Shown piece after piece: positions 34,140 through 42,938 of a stretch of 64,000 nt of DNA. Below the pieces are notes generated by a model, which saw nothing but the letters and a program-made list of their open reading frames with translations, did not search any database and was not told the DNA's origin. The translations under genes were made by a program, and so were the position numbers. Position 1 is the stretch's first letter. Each line of letters begins with the position of its first letter. This DNA comes from Arthrobacter_E sp041360795 (lineage in GTDB: Bacteria > Actinomycetota > Actinomycetes > Actinomycetales > Micrococcaceae), in contig NZ_JBFUPW010000003.1 in the NCBI RefSeq assembly GCF_041360795.1, positions 248,001 to 312,000 on the forward strand, read 5' to 3'.

Positions 34140-35294
34140 ATGGCGAGTGTAGGAGATACTAGGGTGGTGCAGACACTGGATGGCAGCGAAGTCTCGACGC
34201 TGAGATGGATCAATGAGCGCGCGGTGCTGCGGCACTTGTACGAAGATGATCGCGCCCACTCAGTGGCGGAGATCGCCTCGGCATGTGCGCTGAGTCGCCC
34301 CACGGTTGAAGGTGCGTTAGTCCAACTTCTTCAAGATGGCTGGGTTCTTGAGACCGCACCTCAAGCGTCAGGTAAAGGGGCGGGGCGCCCCGCCAAACGG
34401 TATACGTTCGCAGACACGGTAAAAGTGCTTTTGGGTGTCGATCTCGGCCCTCACGGCGCGACCTGTGTCGCAGCTACACTACGCGGCGAGCGGCTCGCCA
34501 CCGTGCGCACGGGGGAGTGTGATCTCAGTGACGGCATGGAGGCCTTGAATGCTGTAGTTCGTGTCATTCAACAAGTCCTCAGCGAGGTTGGGCGGAACGA
34601 GCACGATGTACTGGCGCTCACTGTAGGGCTTCCGGCAATTGTCGAGGTAGATGGTCGAATTGCGTTGACGGTCGTGGTCCCACGGTGGCAGTCGTTCGAC
34701 CTCCCGCGACGGATCAAGGAACGCTATTCATATGCGCAGGTCATGTTCGAAAATGATGCGAAACTCGCGACCGTCGCGGAACACACCTGGGGGGCGGCAA
34801 CCGGTACGCGGAACATGGTCAATGTCCTGGTCGGGCACAGGGTCGCGGCAGGAATGATCGTGGACGGACGGCTGGCTCGCGGAATCCATGGGGCAGCAGG
34901 AGAAATCGGAGCCTTTCCTGCGGCAAGGTGGGCCAGCGCGCACCGACGATGGCGCTCGACCGGTACTTCGACCCCACCGCACGAAACGCTTTCCGACAGA
35001 GGGACGGAGGACAAGTCGGGACCTAACGAATTGCAGGTCTTCGCTGACGACCTCGCCCAAGGCATTGCCGCGCTCTGCCTGGTTCTTGACCCCGAGGTGG
35101 TTGTCATCGGAGGCGGGATCGCGCAGCTTGGAGATCGCCTGATCCGACCGCTCTCGGATTCGGTCGCCGCTATCACGTTGTTCCCCGTGGAGATGCGGGT
35201 GTCGGACCTGGGCCAGAGCGCGGTAGCCCTCGGCGGGATCGCACATAGTCGCAATCACGTTGCCGCAACCGTCTTGGAGATCGATCAGCGGTAG
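34140..35294 (+). CDS. ROK-family transcriptional regulator (NagC/XylR type)
   Basis: 384 residues: an N-terminal winged helix (about residues 25-85, VAEIASACALSRPTVEGALV as HTH) joined to a ROK sugar-kinase-like domain (LLGVDLGPHGATCVAATLRG, then GAAGEIGAF). The usual ROK zinc motif C-x-C-x(2)-G-C after GEIG is absent; a basic, cysteine-free stretch (about residues 263-285) replaces it. The phosphate-binding glycine loop VVIGGGIAQLG is kept. The divergent operator and two further copies at island promoters make it the probable local repressor, released by a sugar. AAGGGC and AGAGGAA precede the ATG. Confidence 0.88.
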   Translation: MASVGDTRVVQTLDGSEVSTLRWINERAVLRHLYEDDRAHSVAEIASACALSRPTVEGALVQLLQDGWVLETAPQASGKGAGRPAKRYTFADTVKVLLGVDLGPHGATCVAATLRGERLATVRTGECDLSDGMEALNAVVRVIQQVLSEVGRNEHDVLALTVGLPAIVEVDGRIALTVVVPRWQSFDLPRRIKERYSYAQVMFENDAKLATVAEHTWGAATGTRNMVNVLVGHRVAAGMIVDGRLARGIHGAAGEIGAFPAARWASAHRRWRSTGTSTPPHETLSDRGTEDKSGPNELQVFADDLAQGIAALCLVLDPEVVVIGGGIAQLGDRLIRPLSDSVAAITLFPVEMRVSDLGQSAVALGGIAHSRNHVAATVLEIDQR

Positions 35295-35384
35295 CTCGCG
35301 ATCCCATCACATCGGATCACCAGGTCCTCGCCAGCGCGTTGTCGAGGACTACGACGAATGTGCCGAGCCATATTGATCAGGGTC

Positions 35385-35420
35385 GTGAGGGGTGCCGACG
35401 AACCCGTCGACACCCCTCAC
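35385..35420. terminator. Bidirectional terminator between ROK and beta-helix genes
   Basis: A 16-bp stem with one mismatch (GTGAGGGGTG-C-CGACG with its complement at 35405-35420) and a 4-base loop AACC. It lies between convergent genes, 90 bases from the ROK stop and 24 from the other. Confidence 0.8.
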
Positions 35421-35443
35421 TATTCAGAGGTTTACCGTGAATG

Positions 35444-37939
35444 TCACTGCACGCTGATTCCGTTCAGTGCCACATGTCCCCACGTGAGGTTCGCGCTCGA
35501 GAACTGGATCTCAAATCGCGTTGCCGTCGTGGGGGCGTTGAAGGTGAGCGTGCGGGATTCAACTGTTGAGGTGTTGCTTGACCAGGAGATCGCGGTCGAT
35601 GGCACCACCGTTTGCCACGTGCCAGTGTCTCCGTTAAGAGCCTGCACGAATACCTGAGTAGGGCCCTGCCCCTGCCCGAAGGCGGCACTGAGCGTAATCG
35701 AGTTCGCGGTCACCGCCGGGCCATCAACTTGCAGATAGCCGAGTGAGGTCCCCTCGGATGCCCAGGACGTTGCTGGATTGTTGTCGACCAACGCGGCGGC
35801 AACGTTGCTGTTGGAGAGCTCGCCCATACTAGTGGCGGCGATTCCTTGGTACGACCCCGACAGTTCGTTCAACGCTACGTGACCCCAAGTCAAGTTGGCG
35901 GACTTGACGACGATGCGTATCTGACTTGTCGTCACGGTCGCGGGAAGCGTCAGCTTTTTATATTCGATGGTCGACGAGTTCGAGGACCAGATGACAGGCG
36001 CATTAGTGAGTTGAGTCTGCCACCCGGTCCCATTCCAAGTCTGGACATCGACAGACGTGGGTCCTTGACCCTGGCCGAATGCTGCCGCCAAGGTGACAGC
36101 ATCAATCTTGCGTGGGTCTCCGTACTGGACCGTCAGGTCTCCCGGGAGAGAGGAGCCATTGGCTGCCGCCCATGAGGTCGCAATGTCACCATCTGCAACG
36201 TTCCCCAGCGTTCCTGCAGAGGTGCCGAGGCTCGACGTCACCGTCGCCGACACAGCATGCTGGATAGCTCCAAGATCCACGGCACCTACCGGCACTCGCG
36301 TACCGAGCGCATCTTTGGACTGCCCCCACTCGGAGACCCCCTTATTGAGCGCCGGAGACGTCGCACTGGGTGTGAACGCTGCGAAGTATGCATTGAACTG
36401 CGCTGGGGTGATGTACCCGTCAGTCGGGAGGCTTGCCCCCGTGTTGGTGAGCTGCGGATCCCCCACAGTTGCACCCGCGTCATTCGCCGCAGGAGCGGTG
36501 GATGCGGTGCCGTTCCAGTAGAGGTTGTTTGAGTATGGTGTCACCGCCTGGCCGGAAACGTTGTAGGGCGCATTCGAAGGGTTGTAGATGATGTTGTCGG
36601 ACACGGCCTGCCCGCGCGCAATCGAATTGCTGGACGTATCAACGGCAACAATTCCCGTGAGCGCCTTGGGTGCACCATTGACGCCCGGCGATGTGAGCGT
36701 CGGACCGGGGGCCGACGAGGTCCAAATGGTGTTGTTGTGAGCTCGCGTACCTCCGCAGCCTGAGAGGAAGCGGAAGATCAGACGCTTGTCGTTGACACTG
36801 AGGTTGTAGCGCACTTGATTCTGGTAGGCGGAGATCAAGCACATGAAGAATCCGCCGTTATTGCTGTCACTAATGTTGTACTGGACAACACTATTCTGGG
36901 TTCCCATGTCCGCGTCGAATGCTTGCCCGTCAGCGTTGGAGTAGATCCCTTCATAAGCTGTACGGCGGACAGTGTTGTACTGAACCACGATTCCCTTCGT
37001 ACCTTGCCACCAGATTCCAACATTTCCACCGCCGCCCACAATCTGGTGGCTCGCAGCACGATCGACAGTATTCCACTCGACGACGGCGTTATCTGCATAC
37101 TGCGGAGTGATACCTCCACCGGTCACGTCGTGGACATAGTTCTGGTCCACCTTCAGCCCCGTGAACGCCTTTCGGGTTCCCGACACTTCGGAGGAAGGAA
37201 TGCCGGTTTCCGCCGAATAGATCTCACAACCTCCACACCATGTTGTGAACGTCGAGATTCCGTACGCGTTGACATCACTGACCTCGTTGCCAGAGATACG
37301 GGTTCCCGCGAACCACGTCTGCACGCCGTTCCCACGAACCCCAACTGCGATGCCACCTTCGCCGATGCCCCCGGACTTACCTTGTCCGTCGACACGGTGC
37401 ACATAATTGTTCAGGATCGCGATGCCATCGACCTGGCCGATGTCCTTCGCTTCAACATAAATGCCGCGACGAATGCTATTCGTCGACGTGGTCATCGACG
37501 CAGAATTGGTGACTTCCAGGTTCTGCACCGTCACATACCGAGCATTGGAAACAGTCACCGTGTTCGTGACTGCGCCGGCCCCGTCAATACGCGCGCGTCC
37601 CGTCCCGTACGATCCGATAGTGATCGGCGCTCCAGCCGTTCCGGAAGATGTGACTGTCAAGCTGCCGGTCCACGAGGACCCGCCCTTGAATAGAACGCTA
37701 TCGCCTGGAGCGAAGCTAGACGCATTCACCTTGTCGAGGGAGCGCCACGGTGTAGCGACGCTGGTTCCGGTACCGGCATCATTACCCGCCGAGGCGTCGA
37801 CGTAGTAGGTCGTTCCGCCGGCAGCATGAGCCGGAATTGGTGCGATTGCCACGCTGGACCCTGCAACGACCAGCGCTGCAATCGCCGCCGCAGCCATCGC
37901 CCCTCGTCGGAGCACCTGCGTAGGAAGTGAATAGTTCAT
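35444..37939 (-). CDS. Secreted right-handed beta-helix protein with tandem C-terminal discoidin-like modules
   Basis: 831 residues. Signal peptide with cleavage near residue 40 (PIPAHA). The N-terminal YYVDASAGNDAGTGTSVATP start is typical of secreted pectate-lyase-superfamily proteins. Parallel beta-helix coils follow to about residue 560 (many NxxVxxN ladders such as GIAILNNYVHRV and VVQYNISDSNNGG). Two homologous modules close the protein (about 565-695 and 700-831), each with WGHVALN, AAFGQGQGPT and a TSWA repeat; they look like F5/8 type C (CBM32-like) sugar-binding domains. Likely role: extracellular attack on a plant cell-wall polysaccharide. The exact lyase or hydrolase family is not assigned. 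The operator motif lies 33 bases upstream. Confidence 0.85.
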   Translation of the reverse strand: MNYSLPTQVLRRGAMAAAAIAALVVAGSSVAIAPIPAHAAGGTTYYVDASAGNDAGTGTSVATPWRSLDKVNASSFAPGDSVLFKGGSSWTGSLTVTSSGTAGAPITIGSYGTGRARIDGAGAVTNTVTVSNARYVTVQNLEVTNSASMTTSTNSIRRGIYVEAKDIGQVDGIAILNNYVHRVDGQGKSGGIGEGGIAVGVRGNGVQTWFAGTRISGNEVSDVNAYGISTFTTWCGGCEIYSAETGIPSSEVSGTRKAFTGLKVDQNYVHDVTGGGITPQYADNAVVEWNTVDRAASHQIVGGGGNVGIWWQGTKGIVVQYNTVRRTAYEGIYSNADGQAFDADMGTQNSVVQYNISDSNNGGFFMCLISAYQNQVRYNLSVNDKRLIFRFLSGCGGTRAHNNTIWTSSAPGPTLTSPGVNGAPKALTGIVAVDTSSNSIARGQAVSDNIIYNPSNAPYNVSGQAVTPYSNNLYWNGTASTAPAANDAGATVGDPQLTNTGASLPTDGYITPAQFNAYFAAFTPSATSPALNKGVSEWGQSKDALGTRVPVGAVDLGAIQHAVSATVTSSLGTSAGTLGNVADGDIATSWAAANGSSLPGDLTVQYGDPRKIDAVTLAAAFGQGQGPTSVDVQTWNGTGWQTQLTNAPVIWSSNSSTIEYKKLTLPATVTTSQIRIVVKSANLTWGHVALNELSGSYQGIAATSMGELSNSNVAAALVDNNPATSWASEGTSLGYLQVDGPAVTANSITLSAAFGQGQGPTQVFVQALNGDTGTWQTVVPSTAISWSSNTSTVESRTLTFNAPTTATRFEIQFSSANLTWGHVALNGISVQ

Positions 37940-37971
37940 GCCTTGCCCTTCGTCGGACCATCCAAACGCGT

Positions 37972-37995
37972 TAAATATAGAAGGGGGCTTCGTAA
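37972..37995 (-). promoter_or_regulatory. ROK-type operator upstream of beta-helix gene
   Basis: On the minus strand the site starts TTACGAAGC, continues CCCCTT and ends CTATATTTA. It aligns without gaps to the importer promoter site and carries a possible -10 TATATT. It is 33-56 bases upstream of the start codon. Confidence 0.6.
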
Positions 37996-38059
37996 ATAGC
38001 TAGAGCTGCACGGCACACCGACACGTAGAGTGGCGCCATCCGCAACCAGCCCGGCTTAC

Positions 38060-38308
38060 CTACCAGCCACACCAGGCCAGTGGCCCCAGCGGGACCCTGG
38101 CGAGCATGCGGCCCGTGATCGATGGCTGGTCCTCGGGGAACATGCCCGGAGCGGTCGCGAGGGCGATCCCGGCCGGGATGGTGCCGATCCGCGCGACGCC
38201 GGTGAGCTGACCCCGTGCCGCCGCGATCTCCGCGGAGAGCGCCTCCTGGTCGGAGACCACGCGGCGGGCCCAGGTCAGCGCCATCTCACCTTCGGGTGTG
38301 AGGCCCTC
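38060..38308 (-). pseudogene. Remnant of a LysR-family regulator
   Basis: About 82 codons read as an internal LysR fragment: EGLTPEGEMALTWARRVVSD, then EALSAEIAAARGQLTGVARI and GTIPAG, which is the join between the HTH linker helix and the effector domain. The HTH half is not recognisable upstream and the frame ends at 38060-38062 a few residues into the effector domain. So both ends are lost. It borders the right end of the A/T-rich island and the catalase gene; an OxyR-like origin is possible but not shown. The 280 bases between it and catalase hold no other gene. Confidence 0.6.
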
Positions 38309-38587
38309 GTAGGCGTCCTCCGGCGCCGGCGCATGAAACCCCCTTGCCCGCACGGTCGCCATACCCGGCGAGCGCGATGCCTTTGACGCTCGTGATGGTT
38401 TCTTGAAGAATGGCCGTGCGAGGCGCATCTCGCGATCCGGTGCCGTCCGGAGAGGGAAATCCCAGCTCAGAGCGATGGCGCCATGCTCCGGTCCCCCGCG
38501 GATCCGGACTGCCGAGGGTTCTCTTTCGGCGCCGAGTGCACCTCGCCCGGGAACGGATTGACCCGAACGACCGAAGGAGAGCACGAC

Positions 38588-40069
38588 ATGACATTCAACA
38601 GTGACTCGCAACTCGACGCCCCGGTGCCGTCGACCACGGAATCGGGCGCGCGCCGCGACAGCGACGCACACTCGCTGAGCGTAGGCCCCAACGGTCCGCT
38701 GCTCCTCCACGACGTCGCGCTGGTGGAGAAGCTGGCGCGCTTCGACCGGGAACGCATCCCGGAGCGCAGCCCTCATGCGAAGGGCTCCGGCGCCTTCGGG
38801 CAGCTGGAGGTGACCGAGGACCTCTCGGCCTACACCAAGGCGAAGGTGTTCCGGCAGGGCGCCGTGACCCCCATGCTCGCCCGGTTCTCCACGGTGGCCG
38901 GAGAACTCGGCTCACCGGACAGCTGGCGGGACGTGCGCGGTTTCGCGCTGAAGTTCTACACCGAGGACGGCAACTACGACATCGTCGGCAACAACACGCC
39001 GACCTTCTTCGTCCGCGATCCGATGAAGTTCCCCGACTTCATCCACTCCCAGAAGCGTCTGCCGGACTCCGGCCTGCGGGATGTCAACATGCAGTGGGAC
39101 TTCTGGACCCTCTCCCCCGAGTCCTCGCACCAGGTCTCGTACCTCATGGGCGACCGCGGCATCCCGCGGAGCTGGCGCCACATGAACGGCTACTCCTCCC
39201 ACACCTACATGTGGGTCAACGAGGCCGGCGAGCGCTTCTGGGTCAAGTACCACTTCCTGACCGAGCAGGGCCTTGAGTTCCTCACGAACGACGAAGCCGC
39301 CACCCTGGCCGGCGAGGACGCCGACGCCCACCGCCGGGACCTCTTCGAGGCGATCGGCCGCGGTGAGTTCCCGTCCTGGCGCGTCGAGGTCCAGATCATG
39401 CCGTACGAGGAGGCCCGAAGCTACCGCTTCAACCCCTTCGACCTGACCAAGGTGTGGTCGAAGAAGGACTACCCCCGCATCCCGGTCGGCCGCTTCACGC
39501 TCAACCAGAACCCGGTGAACCACTTCGCCCAGATCGAGCAGGCCGCGTTCAGCCCGTCGAACCTGGTGCCGGGCACGGGAGTCTCCCCGGACAAGATGCT
39601 GCTGGCCCGGATCTTCTCCTACCCGGACGCGCAGCGGAACCGGCTGGGGACGAACTTCAACCAGCTGCCGGTCAACAGCCCCGCGGTCCCGCTGAACTCC
39701 TACGACAAGGAGGGGGCCATGCAGTACCACCACAGCGGCGCGGCCCCCGTCTACGCCCCGAACTCCTACGGCCGCCCGTACCAGGACACCGAGGGCCGGG
39801 CGGAGAACGGCTGGGAGGCCGACGGCGAGATGGTGCGTGCCGCGTACACGCTGCACGCCGAGGATGACGACTTCGGCCAGGCCCACACGCTGGTGCGTGA
39901 CGTCATGAACGACGCCGAGCGGGACCGCCTCGTGGACACGGTCGTCGGCATGGTGTCCGGCCAGGTCGTGGAACCGGTCCTCAGCCGGGTCTTCGAGTAC
40001 TGGAAGAAGATCGACCAGGAGGTCGGCGCACGGATCGAGGCGGGCGTCCGGGCCGGCGGCGCCGCCTGA
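38588..40069 (+). CDS. katA: Catalase, monofunctional heme type
   Basis: 493-residue small-subunit clade catalase converting H2O2 to water and oxygen. Distal His63 (SPHAKGSGAFG), distal Asn in VGNNTPTFFVRD (135-136) and proximal heme ligand Tyr345 (RIFSYPDAQRNRLG) are all present. The ATG at 38588 follows GAAGGAG. The frame opens upstream but this start matches the family length. Regulation is not obvious; the LysR remnant upstream may once have been the regulator. A 17-bp terminator follows. Confidence 0.97.
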   Translation: MTFNSDSQLDAPVPSTTESGARRDSDAHSLSVGPNGPLLLHDVALVEKLARFDRERIPERSPHAKGSGAFGQLEVTEDLSAYTKAKVFRQGAVTPMLARFSTVAGELGSPDSWRDVRGFALKFYTEDGNYDIVGNNTPTFFVRDPMKFPDFIHSQKRLPDSGLRDVNMQWDFWTLSPESSHQVSYLMGDRGIPRSWRHMNGYSSHTYMWVNEAGERFWVKYHFLTEQGLEFLTNDEAATLAGEDADAHRRDLFEAIGRGEFPSWRVEVQIMPYEEARSYRFNPFDLTKVWSKKDYPRIPVGRFTLNQNPVNHFAQIEQAAFSPSNLVPGTGVSPDKMLLARIFSYPDAQRNRLGTNFNQLPVNSPAVPLNSYDKEGAMQYHHSGAAPVYAPNSYGRPYQDTEGRAENGWEADGEMVRAAYTLHAEDDDFGQAHTLVRDVMNDAERDRLVDTVVGMVSGQVVEPVLSRVFEYWKKIDQEVGARIEAGVRAGGAA

Positions 40070-40108
40070 TTCGTGGCGCGTCAGGCAGACCCTGACGGCC
40101 TGATGACG

Positions 40109-40150
40109 AAGCCCGCCGGAACCGGGGACATCACCGGTTCCGGCGGGCTT
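40109..40150 (+). terminator. Catalase terminator
   Basis: Perfect 17-bp stem (AAGCCCGCCGGAACCGG and complement) with an 8-base loop, ending CTT TCG. It lies 39 bases after the catalase stop and 55 bases before the convergent crcB stop. Confidence 0.9.
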
Positions 40151-40205
40151 TCGCCTGCCCGGACCCGTGTACCCGAAACCGTGAGCACCGCCCGGCCGGT
40201 CCAGG

Positions 40206-40574
40206 TCAGGAGAGCAGGATCCCGACCCACGCAGCCAGGAGGCACAGCACTGCGCCGCCCAGTCCGTAGAGCACCGCTCGCAGCGGCTCGCGGTTGTGCA
40301 GGAGCCGCACGGTCTCCAGGCTCGCCGTGCTGAACGTCGTGTACCCGCCGAGGAACCCCGTGCCGGCGATCAGCAGTGCCTCCGGCCCCATCCTCTGGGC
40401 CGCCACGGCCCCGGCCAGCACGCCCAGGGCGAACGACCCGGTCACGTTGATGACCAAGGTCGCGAACGGGAAGTCCGTGGGCCAGCGGCGCCGCACCGCG
40501 CCGTCGAGCATGAAACGCGCGACGGCGCCCACCCCTCCCGCGAGCGCCAGCCAGAGCGGGAGCAGGGCGCTCAT
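40206..40574 (-). CDS. crcB: Fluoride channel CrcB/FluC subunit
   Basis: 122-residue, four-helix membrane protein that exports fluoride as a dual-topology dimer. Signature motifs are GGVGAVARF (about 13-21), TLVINVTGSFALG (about 39-51) with the fluoride-path Asn, and GTGFLGGYTTFSTAS (about 71-85) with the central Na+ site and Phe box. Its start overlaps the second crcB by 4 bases. Paired genes of this kind generally encode an antiparallel heterodimer. Confidence 0.95.
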   Translation of the reverse strand: MSALLPLWLALAGGVGAVARFMLDGAVRRRWPTDFPFATLVINVTGSFALGVLAGAVAAQRMGPEALLIAGTGFLGGYTTFSTASLETVRLLHNREPLRAVLYGLGGAVLCLLAAWVGILLS

Positions 40575-41059
40575 GCGCCTCCTCCCGGCGTCGCGCGACC
40601 GTCCCGGCGCGACTCCCGCAGCCGGTGGCTCACCGCGGCGAGCCAGATGCCGAGCGCCGTGGCCGCGCCCCCGAACAGGAGCGTCGCGGCGAGGTAGCCG
40701 AACGCCTCGGCGAGGCGGCCTGCCTGGAGCAGATGGACGGCGTCGACGGCGAAGGTGCTGTACGTGGTGAAGGCGCCGAGGAAACCGGTGCCGGCCACGA
40801 GCCGGAGACGGCGTGCCCAGCCGATGTCCGAGCCGCGGCGGATGAGCGCCTCCAGCAGAAGTCCGAGCAGGAACGCCCCCAGCACGTTGATCAGCACGGT
40901 GGCCAGAGGCCAGCCGCCCGGGGCCGGGACGGTCACCGACAGCGCGTACCGCGCGTAGGCTCCGAGCACTCCGCCGCCGAAGACCCAGCCGATCGCCCGG
41001 GGGTCCAGGTGCAGGGGCGGGACCGTTCCATGAGCGGTGGTCCTGGACGGCTCACGCAT
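40571..41059 (-). CDS. crcB: Fluoride channel CrcB/FluC subunit (second copy)
   Basis: 162-residue FluC protein, longer than its partner at both ends. Motifs GGGVLGAYARY, TVLINVLGAFLLG and GTGFLGAFTTYSTFA are intact. It carries a basic C-terminus (HRLRESRRDGR) where the partner ends bluntly, in line with opposite membrane topology of the two subunits. First gene of the pair. GGAGGG lies 10 bases before the ATG. I looked for a fluoride riboswitch in the upstream 200 bases and did not see a convincing one. Confidence 0.93.
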   Translation of the reverse strand: MREPSRTTAHGTVPPLHLDPRAIGWVFGGGVLGAYARYALSVTVPAPGGWPLATVLINVLGAFLLGLLLEALIRRGSDIGWARRLRLVAGTGFLGAFTTYSTFAVDAVHLLQAGRLAEAFGYLAATLLFGGAATALGIWLAAVSHRLRESRRDGRATPGGGA

Positions 41060-41226
41060 CGGTCATGCTCCCTCCGGACGGTTGACACGGCTTCGACACA
41101 TGCCGCCTTCCAAGGCTAGCGCGAAGTCCGCCCGGGGGCCGGGCGCGGCGGCCAATGCCCAGCGCTTCCCCGTGATCCCGCGGAAGTAGCGGAGTGGACT
41201 CTCAGTTCACGTCGATTTTTTGAAGA

Positions 41227-41241
41227 TGTCATTTCATGACA
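41227..41241. promoter_or_regulatory. Palindrome in promoter region of M4 protease gene
   Basis: TGTCATTTCATGACA has 6-base inverted arms around TTC in an A/T-rich stretch 86 bases upstream of the protease start. A possible promoter lies just downstream: TTGACT, 18 bases, CATTCT. It could be an operator controlling protease expression. Confidence 0.4.
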
Positions 41242-41326
41242 AATTTAAAAAGCTCTTGACTGGGGGTTAACTTCTCCTGCATTCTCAGTCGGGGGGCAAC
41301 ACCAAACAAAATCAGGAGGAATCATC

Positions 41327-42925
41327 GTGCGATCCACGTCAGGCCTCAAGAGGCTGGGAACCATGTGCGCTGTCGGCGCGCTTGCCACAGTCGGCCTTTC
41401 CGTCAACACGGCCTGGGCCGGCCAGAACAACCCGGACGACAGCCAAGCGTTCACCTCGAAGTCAGGCCAGGCCGAAAGCTTCGTCTTCAAGAACAAGTCA
41501 CATCGTGTCGATCGCAATACCGTCAGCGGAATGCTGGAGGAGTCGTTCGGCTCGGCACCCGGATCCCAGTTCAAGCAGGTCCGTGACCAGCAGCTCGGCA
41601 CCGGTCACCTCTCCCGCTTCGTCCAGGTGATCGACGGTCACGAGGTGGCGGGTTCCTCCGTCGCTCAGACCCTCGACAAGGACGGCGCCCTGATCCAGGC
41701 CATGGGTTCCGTGGCCACCGGCACCACCAGCGCCACCTTCCCGCAGCAGCGCGATCTGGCCAAGGGTGAGAAGGCCGCCAAGGAAGCGGCCGCCACCCAG
41801 GTCAAGCTCCCGGCGTCCAAGGCCAAGGTCACCAAGACCGTCTGGTACGCACCGGCCCTCGCCGGCTTCCCGGAAGGCGGCACCGTCGGTCAGCCCGCCT
41901 ACCAGGTCGTGGTGAGCAACAAGGACGCCAGCTTCACCGTCACCGTCGCCGCCACCGGCGCCCCGACGGTTCTGGCCACCGCCACCAACACGCACGAACT
42001 CAACCGCGCCGTGTGTGACGCCAACCGCAACAGCGGCGTCACCTACGACGACCTCAAGTGCGGCGTGGGCACCAAGAACGTCCTGAAGCGCAAGGAAGGC
42101 CAGGCGGCCTCCACCGTGGCCGACGTCAACGCCGTCTACAACTTCTTCGGCGACACCAGCTCCTTCTACGCGGCCAACACCAACGCCGGTGACCTGACCA
42201 CGCTGGTGGGCGCGAACTACAGTGACGGCCTCGGCACCGCCATCCGCGGCAGCGTCCGTCAGTGCGTCAGCGGCGACGCCTGCCCCTACACCAACGCCTT
42301 CTGGTCCGATGAGATCAGCGCGATGGTCTACGGCGAGGGTGTCACCACCGACGACGTCACCGGCCACGAACTGACCCACGGCGTCACGTCCCGCACCAAC
42401 GGTCTGCAGTACCAGAACGAGGCCGGCGCCATCAACGAGTCCATGTCCGACGTCTTCGGCGAACTCACCGACATCAGCAACGGCAGCGCGGATGACACCG
42501 CCGCCAACCGCTGGAAGATGGGCGAGGGCAGCTCGCTGGGCGTCATCCGTGACATGAAGAGCCCGAAGAACTACCAGCAGCCGGAGATCTACAAGGGCAC
42601 CTACTGGCACGCGACCAGCACCAACCCGAACCAGAACAACGACTACGGTGGAGTCCACACCAACAGCGGCGTGGGCAACAAGCTGGCCTACCTGATCACC
42701 GACGGTGCGACCTTCAACGGTCAGACCATCACCGGCCTGGGCGTCCACAAGGCGGCCGAGCTGTACTGGACCACGCAGACCCTGCTGCCGTCCAACGCCA
42801 CGTACGCCTCCCTCAAGAGCGCACTGAAGCAGGCCTGCACCGCGAACGTCACCAACGGCGTCGCCGGCACCACCTCCGCAGACTGCACCCAGGTGAACAA
42901 CGCGATCACCTCGGTGGGCATCTGA
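41327..42925 (+). CDS. Secreted M4-family zinc metalloprotease (thermolysin-like)
   Basis: 532-residue preproprotease. Signal peptide to about residue 31 (VNTAWA), then FTP/PepSY-like propeptide (about 40-215, inhibitor and chaperone). The catalytic domain carries GHELTHGVT (zinc ligands His347 and His351, catalytic Glu348), the third zinc-ligand Glu in NEAGAINESMSD and the transition-state His in GGVHTNSGVGNK. The GTG start follows a perfect AGGAGGA. It degrades extracellular protein. Monocistronic, ending at hairpin E. Confidence 0.95.
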   Translation: MRSTSGLKRLGTMCAVGALATVGLSVNTAWAGQNNPDDSQAFTSKSGQAESFVFKNKSHRVDRNTVSGMLEESFGSAPGSQFKQVRDQQLGTGHLSRFVQVIDGHEVAGSSVAQTLDKDGALIQAMGSVATGTTSATFPQQRDLAKGEKAAKEAAATQVKLPASKAKVTKTVWYAPALAGFPEGGTVGQPAYQVVVSNKDASFTVTVAATGAPTVLATATNTHELNRAVCDANRNSGVTYDDLKCGVGTKNVLKRKEGQAASTVADVNAVYNFFGDTSSFYAANTNAGDLTTLVGANYSDGLGTAIRGSVRQCVSGDACPYTNAFWSDEISAMVYGEGVTTDDVTGHELTHGVTSRTNGLQYQNEAGAINESMSDVFGELTDISNGSADDTAANRWKMGEGSSLGVIRDMKSPKNYQQPEIYKGTYWHATSTNPNQNNDYGGVHTNSGVGNKLAYLITDGATFNGQTITGLGVHKAAELYWTTQTLLPSNATYASLKSALKQACTANVTNGVAGTTSADCTQVNNAITSVGI

Positions 42926-42938
42926 TCCCTCTCCATCC

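Noticed and set aside
41060..41326. Fluoride riboswitch upstream of the crcB pair
   Set aside because: The expected GGNGAUGG-type pseudoknot core was not found on the minus strand; only a short leader is present.
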